This document shows, piece after piece, positions 53,672-62,318 of a DNA stretch of 64,000 bases. This DNA comes from an uncultured Selenomonadales bacterium (GTDB lineage Bacteria; Bacillota; Negativicutes; Acidaminococcales; Acidaminococcaceae). Below the pieces are notes generated by a model that worked only from the letters and a program-made list of their open reading frames with translations, was not told the origin of the DNA and searched no databases. The translations under genes were made by a program, and so were the position numbers. Each line of letters starts with the position of its first letter. Within the stretch, counting starts at the first letter, position 1. The stretch spans positions 23,641 to 87,640 of the forward strand of contig ONAV01000009.1 of the NCBI GenBank assembly GCA_900315925.1, read 5' to 3'.

Positions 53672-54202
53672 ATGAATATCAAAAAATCAGTAATGACTGT
53701 TATAACCATGCTGGCAATTACGGCGACAAGTACTTGTTTTGCAGTATCGAAAGAGGATTTTGTAATTGGAAATATCCGCTTGGGGCAGCTCCTTACGGAA
53801 GTAATTGCAAAGTACGGACAGCCGGTGCAACAGGAGCAGTCGAACGAGTACTCCAGATATTATTTCGTTAAAGAAGGGAATGCGAAATGGTTCCTGGTAG
53901 ATACGGCGCCGACCGATGACAAGTCGGTATTATGTGTAGCCCTTAACGGCGACGTAAAGATGGCAACAAAAGCCGGCATCAAAGTCGGTTCTACCGGCGC
54001 AGAAGTGAAAAATGCGTATGGAGAACCCGATTCATGTCTGGATGTAAACAATAACCGTATAGCTACGGATGATAAAAACTATCAGGGCCCTTGTATCGTT
54101 AGTTATGAAGCGGATGGATTGAGTTTGCAATTTGTGTTGAGCGAGGGAAAAGACGCAAAAGAACGTAAGGTAATGAGCATCGCAATGAGAGTAAAAAGCT
54201 GA
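53672..54202 (+). CDS. Exported protein, BamE/OmlA-like fold
   Basis: 176 residues, signal peptide cleaved near CFA (residue 24). The mature part contains two copies of the motif expected for this fold: IRLGQLLTEVIAKYGQP and IKVGSTGAEVKNAYGEP, each a strand plus helix. Such domains bind envelope proteins. Ribosome site GGGAGG. -10 TATAAT at 53598-53603. Confidence 0.72.
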   Translation: MNIKKSVMTVITMLAITATSTCFAVSKEDFVIGNIRLGQLLTEVIAKYGQPVQQEQSNEYSRYYFVKEGNAKWFLVDTAPTDDKSVLCVALNGDVKMATKAGIKVGSTGAEVKNAYGEPDSCLDVNNNRIATDDKNYQGPCIVSYEADGLSLQFVLSEGKDAKERKVMSIAMRVKS

Positions 54203-54223
54203 CGATACATTAAAAAATGTTTT

Positions 54224-54307
54224 GCGGGCGTGGCGGAATTGGCAGACGCACCAGACTTAGGATCTGGCGGTTTATCCATGCAGGTTCAAGTCCTGTCGCC
54301 CGCACCA
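54224..54307 (+). tRNA. tRNA-Leu(TAG)
   Basis: Class-II tRNA: GCGGGCG/CGCCCGC acceptor, anticodon loop CTTAGGA (TAG), variable arm, T loop TTCAAGT, encoded CCA. It marks the right edge of the accessory region. Confidence 0.95.
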
Positions 54308-54325
54308 AATTATGAGAACTATATA

Positions 54326-54352
54326 GCCGGAACCGCAAGGAACCGGCTTTTT
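54326..54352 (+). terminator. Terminator after tRNA-Leu
   Basis: GCCGG..CC-GCAA-GG..CCGGC followed by T6. Confidence 0.75.
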
Positions 54353-54408
54353 TACAAGACAGTGTTGCTGTTTTTTTTAGCGCGCCGTTTTAACAGGAAG
54401 GGTGGACC

Positions 54409-55590
54409 ATGCAGATTCACGGAATACCGGTCAATCTAAAATTGAATAGTACGGTTCTGATGATCGCGTCTTTTGTGATAAGTGTTGTCGCGGGTCTGAT
54501 TTTTGGTTTTGCGGGCGTCGGGCGCGGTGTGTACGTGACGATGTATACGGTAGGCATGGCGTATCTGAAGATGTTGTTCCTGCTGGCGCTTCCTCTCGTC
54601 TTTCTGAATCTTGTTTCCGGTGTGATGCAACGGGTGCAGCTGCAGTCTGACCGTTCGTATCCTGCAAGGTTGTGGTTTTTCCACAGAATTGCGGTGATTG
54701 GCGCTGCGATCCTTGGCCTGGCAGCGGGAGGGATTACCGGGTCTTCCATGATCCCGGCCACCTTTGCCGGGTTTGCGGATTTCGGTCTGCGATGGCTCCG
54801 GCCTCTTGTTCCGTGGCTGCTGTTGCTGTCAGTGTTGATTGGTGCTGCCGCTGCGAAAATCGGCCCGGAAGGGGAAGAAGCCCGCAGGCTGTTCCGTTCC
54901 CTGGCAGATGTGTCTGCTTTTGCCGGAACGTTATTGTTGCGGATTTTGCCCGTGGGGCTGTTTTTCCTGCTTTGCCCCATGATTGGGGTCCGGGGGCTGG
55001 CTGTTCTGTGGCCCGGGGTGAAACTGGTTTTGGTGACGGTTTTTTGCTGTGTGGCGTACGGCGTTTTGGTTTACGGATACCAGTTGCATCATTGCGGTAA
55101 GGACTGTCCGGCGCATTTCCTGCGCAACTTTAAATCGGTTCTGCTGCAGGCTTTTGCCGTCTGTTCTTCCGGTTCCGGGGAAGGAGATGCCCTGCGCAGT
55201 CTGTGGCGAATGGGAATTGCGGAAGAAACGGGGCGGACTGCCTGGCATTGCGGAAAACTGCTGGGCAAAACGGGTACGGTGCTGTATCTGGGAATTGCCT
55301 GTATGCTGGCAGTGCGTTATGTGGGCATGCCGGTTTCTGTACTTTCGGGCGTCGGCTTCTTTTTCTGGGTTCTGTTGTTCTCGATAGCGGGAATGAAGTA
55401 CCGGGGCGGCGGACTGTACTGCGTGCTGGTTCTGCTTTTTATGCTGGGGCTGCCGATGCGGGCTGCGGTACCGCTGCTGGTGTTCGAGTGGCTGCTGGAC
55501 GGTTGCCGTTCGGCGCTGAATTCGGCTGCCGCAGGGACAGGGGCATATCTGGCGGACAAGCTGGGCTGGATGCTGCCGGTGCGTAAATGA
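54409..55590 (+). CDS. Dicarboxylate/amino acid:cation symporter-like protein (DAACS)
   Basis: 393 residues, about eight hydrophobic helices. It keeps the DAACS/GltP outline (YLKMLFLLALPLVFLNLVSGV; AAGGITGSSM; helical hairpin near CSSGSGEGDALRSLWRMG), but the classical NMDGT-type motif is not clear. It is probably a divergent member. Substrate likely an acidic amino acid or dicarboxylate; not certain. Ribosome site AGGAAGGG. Confidence 0.72.
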   Translation: MQIHGIPVNLKLNSTVLMIASFVISVVAGLIFGFAGVGRGVYVTMYTVGMAYLKMLFLLALPLVFLNLVSGVMQRVQLQSDRSYPARLWFFHRIAVIGAAILGLAAGGITGSSMIPATFAGFADFGLRWLRPLVPWLLLLSVLIGAAAAKIGPEGEEARRLFRSLADVSAFAGTLLLRILPVGLFFLLCPMIGVRGLAVLWPGVKLVLVTVFCCVAYGVLVYGYQLHHCGKDCPAHFLRNFKSVLLQAFAVCSSGSGEGDALRSLWRMGIAEETGRTAWHCGKLLGKTGTVLYLGIACMLAVRYVGMPVSVLSGVGFFFWVLLFSIAGMKYRGGGLYCVLVLLFMLGLPMRAAVPLLVFEWLLDGCRSALNSAAAGTGAYLADKLGWMLPVRK

Positions 55591-55613
55591 CACGATACAT
55601 AAGGGAACGTTTT

Positions 55614-55640
55614 AACAGCTGTGGAATTTCTGCAGCTGTT
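55614..55640 (+). terminator. Terminator after the DAACS gene
   Basis: AACAGCTG / CAGCTGTT stem followed by TTGTTA; its tail overlaps the -10 (TATAAT, 55645-55650) of the next gene. Confidence 0.6.
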
Positions 55641-55704
55641 TTGTTATAATGAAATTGAAAAGCAATATAAAAAAGTTTTATTTATCATACGAGGAGTTAT
55701 TTAG

Positions 55705-57303
55705 ATGAAAACAAAATCCGTTTTTTTGTCTGTTGCACTGAGCGTGGTCTGTCTGGCTGCTTCCAATGCGGAAGCGTGTACCACGACCATTGTGACAAAG
55801 GGCGCCTCTGCTGACGGCAGCGTGTATGTCACCCATTCCAACGATTCATTCTCCAGTGACCCGAGCATTGTGTATGTGCCGGCGAAGGATCATCCGGCCG
55901 GCGCGATGCGCAAGGTTTATCCTTCTGCCATCGCCTGGGACGATCTGCCGGAGTACGAATGTTACTCGAATCCCCGCCTCGTGGCGCCGGAACGGGCGGA
56001 GGCCTATGCGTATCCGGGAAAGAAGCACACAAAACCGATGGGAGAGATTCCCGAAGTGGCTCACACCTATGCCTATATCGACAGCGATTACGCCGTGATG
56101 AACGAGCAAGGTCTGATGCTGGGCGAATGCACGAATAATTCTCTCCACTTGGAATATCTGGAACCGAAGGAAGGCCGCGGCATTTTTTATGCCTCAGAGC
56201 TGGGGCGTGTTGCCCTGGAACGCTGCCGCACGGCGCGGGAGGCGGTTCAGCTCATGGGCGGCCTGATTGACAAATACGGTCTGTGGGGAACCGGCGAGAC
56301 GCTGCTGGTGGCGGACCGGGAGGAAGGCTGGGTGCTGGAGATGCAGCCTACGCCCACGGGCAAGGGTGGTTTTTGGATTGCCCAGCGCGTGCCGGACGGG
56401 GAATTCTTCGTGGCAGCGAACCAGTTCCGCATTCATGCCATAAAACCGGGGAACCCGGACCAGATCTTTAATCCGCAACTGCCGGATATGCTGAAGAAAG
56501 CGGGCTGGGCCGCTTATGATAAAAAGGGTAATCTGGACTGGGTGCGTTCCATGAAAGCCGCGGAGGACTTCCATCCGTATTTTGCCCTGCGCCGGGTCTG
56601 GCGCGCCCTGTCTCTTGTGGCGCCGTCGTCGAAGCTCCCGGCGAAGGTAAAGAACTGGGATACGGAAGCCTATCCTTTCTCCGTTCGTCCCGATCATCCG
56701 CTAACCCTGGCGGAGATCATGGACCTGCATCGCGACGCCTATGAAGGAACGGCCTTTGACAGGCACAAAGGAGAAAATGCCGGCCCCTTTGCCTTGCCTT
56801 ACCGGTACGGCAAAACGAAATGGGAACGTTCCATCACCAGTTCAAACATTGCCTATACATGGATTGCTCAGGTAAAGGACAGTCTGCCCCGGCCGATTTT
56901 CTGGCTTGCCATGAGCGCTCCGGCGGAAAGCACCTATGTTCCGCTTGCGGTGGCGCCCCTGCCGGAAGCCTATGCGAAGAACGACCGCGCCAAATACGAT
57001 CCGGCTAAAGCCTGGTGGATCTCCCAGCAGGTTACGACCCTGACCAAAGGCTATTACAGTGCCATGGCTCCCAAAGTGTTGGAGACGGCCCGCAAAGGGG
57101 AACAGCGTTCCATGGAACTGGTAGCGAATGCATCCGGCCAGTCGAAAGACGAGTTTGCACAAACCCTGCGCGGTAACGCGGAACGTGTTCTTACGGACTG
57201 GCGTGGGCTGTACGGAAAACTTCTGGCGGAGCATGACGGCGGCAAAGGCCTGGAGTATGACAAGGCGTTCCAGCCCAAGGCGGACAAGGTATTGAAGTAT
57301 TAA
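55705..57303 (+). CDS. C69 family dipeptidase (exported)
   Basis: 532 residues. Signal peptide ending NAEA followed by CTTTIVTKGASADGS, so cleavage exposes Cys25 as the N-terminal nucleophile: the C69/Ntn-hydrolase pattern. Other family marks: VTHSNDS, YIDSDYAVMNEQGLMLGECTN and DREEGWVLEMQ. It cleaves dipeptides outside the cytoplasm. Ribosome site GAGGAG. Confidence 0.92.
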   Translation: MKTKSVFLSVALSVVCLAASNAEACTTTIVTKGASADGSVYVTHSNDSFSSDPSIVYVPAKDHPAGAMRKVYPSAIAWDDLPEYECYSNPRLVAPERAEAYAYPGKKHTKPMGEIPEVAHTYAYIDSDYAVMNEQGLMLGECTNNSLHLEYLEPKEGRGIFYASELGRVALERCRTAREAVQLMGGLIDKYGLWGTGETLLVADREEGWVLEMQPTPTGKGGFWIAQRVPDGEFFVAANQFRIHAIKPGNPDQIFNPQLPDMLKKAGWAAYDKKGNLDWVRSMKAAEDFHPYFALRRVWRALSLVAPSSKLPAKVKNWDTEAYPFSVRPDHPLTLAEIMDLHRDAYEGTAFDRHKGENAGPFALPYRYGKTKWERSITSSNIAYTWIAQVKDSLPRPIFWLAMSAPAESTYVPLAVAPLPEAYAKNDRAKYDPAKAWWISQQVTTLTKGYYSAMAPKVLETARKGEQRSMELVANASGQSKDEFAQTLRGNAERVLTDWRGLYGKLLAEHDGGKGLEYDKAFQPKADKVLKY

Positions 57304-57453
57304 CGGGAACCGCTGCCACATGTAAGCCCGGGCATACAAAACCGGATTTTTCTAATTGTCGTGGTACTTCCGCGGTTGTTTGGATGTAACCAGGGCTTTA
57401 GATTAAAAAACGAAGGGCATTTTCACGTAAAAACTAAAAATGAAAACAAAAAA

Positions 57454-57494
57454 CGCGCCTTTGCGGACAGATAAGTTCTGCCTGTAAGGGCGCG
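57454..57494 (+). terminator. Long hairpin between C69 and the hypothetical gene
   Basis: CGCGCCTTTGCGGACAG / CTGCCTGTAAGGGCGCG: 17-bp stem with wobbles and one mismatch, 7-base loop, then GTGTTTTTG. Confidence 0.7.
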
Positions 57495-57601
57495 AGTGTT
57501 TTTGTGCGGCATTATTATAATCATCAGAAGATATGTATCTCTGACTTCTGTACTAATTTATGTAACAGTTTTGCGATGAAGACGCTTTTGCTAAAAACGA
57601 T

Positions 57602-58102
57602 TCAGATTTTTTCCAGCCTGTCTCCAATCTGCCGGTAACGGAAGTCTTTGGCCGCGTTCCAGAAATGTACGTTGACCGTGCCGCCGTTCGCTAACAGGTC
57701 TTTCAGTTCGACGGGGTTCAGCAAATTGATGCGGATGGAAAGTTCAATGATGGAGTCAAGAGTTAAGTTTTCCGCATCGGCGGCTTTCGTGACGCGATCC
57801 GATCTGCTTTCGGCGCCGCTGTGGTCTGTGCAGTCCAGAAAAACGGTTTTTCCTTCCGCGTAATCGGCTACATCGGCCAGCAGACGTTTTGTGGAATCCT
57901 GCTGATAATAGCGGGGCGTTTTGTTCAGGGTCACTTTAAAATCTTCTGCCGGCCTGTACAGTACCTGCAACGGTTTTCCACCGTAGGGGTTTGGGTAGAC
58001 CAACAGTGTCTCCGATTTGTTTTCGGTAATTTCCGCGTCTGCATGAAGCAGGCTTTTCAGCTGTTCATTTAATAATGTTAGTAAGATATTCAAAGAGTTC
58101 AC
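57602..58102 (-). CDS. Hypothetical protein
   Basis: 166 residues from the minus-strand GTG at 58102 (an in-frame TTG nine bases later is better placed after GAAGG). No signal peptide or membrane helix. Contains CTDHSGAESRSDRVTKAADAENLT and VHFWNAAKDFRYRQIG. No family recognised. Its upstream region is packed with family B repeats. Confidence 0.65.
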   Translation of the reverse strand: MNSLNILLTLLNEQLKSLLHADAEITENKSETLLVYPNPYGGKPLQVLYRPAEDFKVTLNKTPRYYQQDSTKRLLADVADYAEGKTVFLDCTDHSGAESRSDRVTKAADAENLTLDSIIELSIRINLLNPVELKDLLANGGTVNVHFWNAAKDFRYRQIGDRLEKI

Positions 58103-58112
58103 CTTCTTTCCT

Positions 58113-58359
58113 CAAGGAATCGCTGATTAAGGAATCGCTGATTAAGGAGACGCTGATTAAATGAGTTTGTGCGATGACCAAGGGATTTTTGCGACTGACA
58201 AGGAAATGGTCCGAAGGCGCAGCCGTAGCTGCGTTGAGGGACATTGACGCAGTCAGTCACAAAAAGCACCGATCAGCGTGCAGACGAATTAATCAGTGTT
58301 TCCTTAAATAAGTTTGTGTCCGGCTGGTGCGCAGACGAATTAATCAGTGTTTCCTTAAT
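58113..58359. repeat. Family B element, fullest copy with multiplied ends
   Basis: The left end is a 15-bp tandem triplet: AAGGAATCGCTGATT (58114), AAGGAATCGCTGATT (58129) and AAGGAGACGCTGATT (58144). The interior (58159-58280) includes TTGACGCAGTCAGTCA. The right end GCAGACGAATTAATCAGTG-TTTCCTTAA occurs twice (58280-58308 and 58331-58359). Ends are inverted to each other. No open frame; MITE-like. Confidence 0.8.
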
Positions 58360-58492
58360 ATTATATCATATTATTCGTAATTATAAAGCGCGGCTGTACT
58401 GTCCGGAAAATTAAGGAAACGGAGAATCAGGCGCTGGCGGAGCTTCAGGACAAAAGGAACGGGAAAGAATACAAAATTCAGCAAGTTTAACG

Positions 58493-58521
58493 TTGCGGAA
58501 GAGTCTTTGATACGATATAAT
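58493..58521 (+). promoter_or_regulatory. Promoter of nifJ
   Basis: TTGCGG, 17 bases, TATAAT; about 104 bases before the start codon. Confidence 0.65.
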
Positions 58522-58624
58522 AAAGTGAATAATATTGTAATGGAACATTATGATATTAGGTACAAATTGCAGAACAGATTAGAGGCAATGTATTGTTAAG
58601 TTTAATGAAAAGGGGAATCGATTT

Positions 58625-61600
58625 ATGGCAATTATGAAAACAATGGACGGCAACGAGGCCGCCGCTTACGCATCCTATGCTTTTATTGACGCAGCCTGCA
58701 TTTATCCCATCACGCCGTCTTCGCCTATGGCGGAACACGTGGATGAATGGGCTTCCGCAGGCAAAAAGAATCTGTTCGGACAGACGGTAAAACTGTTGGA
58801 GATGCAGTCGGAAGCCGGCGCTGCAGGTGCGGTACACGGCTCGCTGCAGGCAGGCGCCCTGACGGCTACCTACACTGCCTCCCAGGGTCTGCTGCTGATG
58901 ATTCCTAACATGTATAAAATTTCCGGCGAACTGCTGCCGGGCGTGTTCAACGTTTCGGCCCGTGCGCTGGCTACCAGCAACCTGAGCATCTTCGGCGATC
59001 ATCAGGACGTGATGGCCTGCCGCCAGACCGGTTTCGCCATGCTGGCGGAAGGCAGCGTGCAGGAAGTTATGGACCTTACCGGCGTAGCCCACATGGCCGC
59101 CATTAAGGGCCGTGTTCCGTTCCTGAACTTCTTTGACGGCTTCCGTACGTCCCATGAAATTCAGAAGATTGAAGTATTCGATTACAAAGATTATGCAGAC
59201 ATGCTGGACTGGGAAGCTGTGAAGGCGTTCCGGCAGCGGGGCCTGAACCCGGATGCTCCGGTAATGCGCGGCACGGCCCAAAATCCGGATACTTACTTCC
59301 AGAGCCGCGAAGCGGTTAATAAATACTATGAAGCGATTCCGGAAATCGTAGAAGATTACATGGCCAAAGTCAGCAAGATCACCGGTCGTGAATACCATCT
59401 GTTCAATTACTACGGCCCGAAAGACGCGGACCAGCTGATCGTGATTATGGGTTCCGGCCAGGAAACCGCCCTGAAGACCGCGGAACTGGTGAACGCCGCC
59501 GAGGGAACCAAGATCGGTGTACTGGCTGTGCATCTGTATCGTCCGTTCTCTGTGAAACATTTCCTGGCTGCGGTTCCGAAAACCGTGAAAAAGGTTGCGG
59601 TGCTGGACCGCACCAAAGAGCCGGGCAGCCTGGGCGAACCGCTGTATCAGGATGTCTGCAGCGCGTTCTATCAGAGCGACATGAAACCGGTCATCGTGGG
59701 CGGCCGTTTCGGTCTGGGTTCCAAAGAATTTACGCCGACCGAAATGTATGCAGTCATTGAGAACCTGCGTCAGGCTGCGCCGAAGAACGGGTTTACCGTT
59801 GGCATTAACGACGACGTGAACAACACCTCCCTGTCCAGCAGCAAGATCCTGAATGCTACCCCGAAAGGAACCAAGGGCTGCAAGTTCTGGGGTCTGGGTT
59901 CCGACGGTACCGTTGGCGCCAACAAGAGTGCTATCAAGATCATCGGCGACCACACCGACATGTATGCCCAGGGTTATTTCGCTTACGATTCCAAGAAATC
60001 CGGCGGTATTACCGTATCCCATCTGCGGTTCGGCAAAGAGCCCATCATGGAACCGTACCTGATCAAAGACGCCGATTATGTGGCTGTTCATAATCAGTCT
60101 TATGTTTACAAATATGATATTATGTCCGGTCTGAAAGAGGGCGGCAACTTCCTGCTGAACTGCAGCTGGGCGCCGGAAGAACTGGACGAGAAACTGCCGG
60201 CTGCCGTAAAACAGTACATTGCGAAGAAGCATGTTAATTTCTATATCATTGACGCGGTGAAGATTGCGCAGTCCATCGGTCTGGGCGGCCGCATCAACAT
60301 GATCATGCAGTCCGCGTTCTTCAAACTGGCGGATATTATTCCGCTGGCCGACGCGGTGAAATATCTGAAGGACGCCGTGGAAGCATCCTATGGCATGAAA
60401 GGCCAGAACGTGGTTGACATGAACAATGCGGCCATCGACAAAGGCATCGAAGCCATTGTAAAAATTGATGTTCCCGCTGCCTGGGCGGATGCCAAAGACA
60501 AAGTGGAAACCAAGAAGACCGGCAATGCGTTCATCGATGATATTCTGGTTCCGGTTAACCGCCAGGAAGGCGACAAACTGCCTGTCAGCATCATGGCCCG
60601 TCACGCCGACGGCACTTTCCCGGTTGGCACTTCCGCTTACGAAAAACGCGGTATCGCCATCAACGTGCCGGAATGGGACGTGGAAAAATGTATCCAGTGC
60701 AACCAGTGCGCCTTTGTGTGCCCGCACGCTGCTATCCGTCCGGTACTGTTGAACGACGCGGAAGCGGAAAAGATCGGCTATCCGTCCAAACCGGCCATGG
60801 GCGTAAAAGACGGCAGCAAGTTTGCCATGGTGATTTCCCCGTACGACTGCCAGGGCTGCGGCAACTGTGCCCAGATCTGCCCGGCGCCCGGCAAAGCGCT
60901 GTTCATGAAACCGCTGGATACCCAGCTTGACAAAGCGCCTGCCTGGGATTATGCGGTAAATGAAGTGACGGAAAAACCGAATCCCATGAAGAAGAATACC
61001 GTGAAAGGTTCCCAGTTCGAACAGCCGCTGCTGCAGTTCTCGGGCGCCTGCTCCGGCTGCGGCGAAACGCCGTATGTAAAACTGGTGACCCAGCTGTTCG
61101 GCGACCGCATGATGGTAGCCAATGCTACGGGCTGCTCCTCTATCTGGGGCGCTTCTTCCCCGTCCATGCCCTATACCGTGAACAAGAAAGGCCACGGTCC
61201 GGCCTGGGCTAACTCCCTGTTTGAAGATAACGCGGAATATGGTTTAGGTATGTTCCTGGGCGTGGAACAGTCCCGGGACCGCGTGGAAGAACTGATCGAT
61301 GCGGCGCTGGCTGCAGGCAAAGGCTCTGCGGATCTGCAGGCTGCCATGAAAGACTGGAAAGAAAACAAGAATGTCAGCGAAGGCACCCGGGAACGGGCGG
61401 ACAAACTGGCGGAACTGTTAGCGAAAGAAGCAGGCGCGGACGTAGCGCTGCAGGAAATCCTTGACCTGAAACAGTTCTTTATTAAACGCAGCCACTGGAT
61501 CTTCGGCGGCGACGGTTGGTCCTATGATATCGGCTACGGCGGACTGGACCATGTGCTGGCCAGCGGCAAGAATGTAAATGTTCTGGTTCTGGATACGGAA

Positions 61601-62137
61601 GTGTACTCCAACACCGGCGGTCAGTCCTCCAAGGCGACCCCGACAGCTGCCATTGCGCAGTTTGCTGCCAGCGGCAAGCGTACCAAGAAGAAAGACCTGG
61701 GCATGATGGCCATCAGCTATGGCTATGTGTATGTGGCGCAGGTTTCAATGGGCGCAGACAAGAACCAGCTGGTGAAGGCGCTGACGGAAGCGGAAGCTTA
61801 CGACGGTCCGTCCCTGATCATTGCGTACTGCCCGTGCATCAACCACGGCCTGAAAGCCGGCATGGGCTGCAGCCAGCTGGAAGAAAAACGCGCTGTTGCC
61901 TGCGGTTACTGGGCGACCTACCGTTACAATCCGGAACTGAAGGCCCAGGGCAAGAATCCGTTCATCCTGGATTCCAAAGAACCTACCGAAAGCTTCCGTG
62001 ACTACCTGCTGGGCGAAGTGCGTTTTGCGTCCCTGCAGAAAGTCCGTCCGCAGCTGGCTGAAGAACTGTATCAGAAGACCGAAGCGGATGCCATGGAACG
62101 GATCGCGAACTACAAGAAAATGGCAGGAAAAGAATAA
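58625..62137 (+). CDS. nifJ: Pyruvate:ferredoxin (flavodoxin) oxidoreductase
   Basis: 1170 residues, the full single-chain PFOR. N-terminal domain NEAAAYASYAFIDAACIYPITPSSPM; middle CoA domain; two [4Fe-4S] sites CIQCNQCAFVCPHAAI and CQGCGNCAQICPAP (residues ~690-760); C-terminal TPP domain with FSGACSGCGETPYVK, GDGWSYDIGYGGLDH and NTGGQSSKATP, which also supplies the proximal cluster Cys. It converts pyruvate and CoA to acetyl-CoA, CO2 and reduced ferredoxin. Ribosome site AAAAGGGG. Strong codon bias suggests high expression. Confidence 0.98.
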   Translation: MAIMKTMDGNEAAAYASYAFIDAACIYPITPSSPMAEHVDEWASAGKKNLFGQTVKLLEMQSEAGAAGAVHGSLQAGALTATYTASQGLLLMIPNMYKISGELLPGVFNVSARALATSNLSIFGDHQDVMACRQTGFAMLAEGSVQEVMDLTGVAHMAAIKGRVPFLNFFDGFRTSHEIQKIEVFDYKDYADMLDWEAVKAFRQRGLNPDAPVMRGTAQNPDTYFQSREAVNKYYEAIPEIVEDYMAKVSKITGREYHLFNYYGPKDADQLIVIMGSGQETALKTAELVNAAEGTKIGVLAVHLYRPFSVKHFLAAVPKTVKKVAVLDRTKEPGSLGEPLYQDVCSAFYQSDMKPVIVGGRFGLGSKEFTPTEMYAVIENLRQAAPKNGFTVGINDDVNNTSLSSSKILNATPKGTKGCKFWGLGSDGTVGANKSAIKIIGDHTDMYAQGYFAYDSKKSGGITVSHLRFGKEPIMEPYLIKDADYVAVHNQSYVYKYDIMSGLKEGGNFLLNCSWAPEELDEKLPAAVKQYIAKKHVNFYIIDAVKIAQSIGLGGRINMIMQSAFFKLADIIPLADAVKYLKDAVEASYGMKGQNVVDMNNAAIDKGIEAIVKIDVPAAWADAKDKVETKKTGNAFIDDILVPVNRQEGDKLPVSIMARHADGTFPVGTSAYEKRGIAINVPEWDVEKCIQCNQCAFVCPHAAIRPVLLNDAEAEKIGYPSKPAMGVKDGSKFAMVISPYDCQGCGNCAQICPAPGKALFMKPLDTQLDKAPAWDYAVNEVTEKPNPMKKNTVKGSQFEQPLLQFSGACSGCGETPYVKLVTQLFGDRMMVANATGCSSIWGASSPSMPYTVNKKGHGPAWANSLFEDNAEYGLGMFLGVEQSRDRVEELIDAALAAGKGSADLQAAMKDWKENKNVSEGTRERADKLAELLAKEAGADVALQEILDLKQFFIKRSHWIFGGDGWSYDIGYGGLDHVLASGKNVNVLVLDTEVYSNTGGQSSKATPTAAIAQFAASGKRTKKKDLGMMAISYGYVYVAQVSMGADKNQLVKALTEAEAYDGPSLIIAYCPCINHGLKAGMGCSQLEEKRAVACGYWATYRYNPELKAQGKNPFILDSKEPTESFRDYLLGEVRFASLQKVRPQLAEELYQKTEADAMERIANYKKMAGKE

Positions 62138-62200
62138 AGTTAAGTTGGGAAACACTGGCTGACGAGGCGGAGAAACAGAAAGCGTTTCCGTATATCTGAA

Positions 62201-62230
62201 ATCAGCCGGAGAATCTCCGGCTGATTTTTT
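62201..62230 (+). terminator. Terminator after nifJ
   Basis: ATCAGCCGGAGA / TCTCCGGCTGAT arms separated by a single base (so the true loop opens a few pairs), then T6. Confidence 0.9.
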
Positions 62231-62318
62231 GGCTGTTTTTCTTGAAGCAGGTTTTCCTTTTATTTCTTGAGAACGATAGCTGAGTCAAACGATAAGAGAA
62301 GAATACAGTGATACATTT

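Noticed and set aside
58556..61195. An 879-codon open frame antisense to nifJ
   Set aside because: It mirrors the high-bias nifJ coding frame, is His/Arg/Phe-rich with no recognisable domain, and has no ribosome site. Shadow of codon usage.
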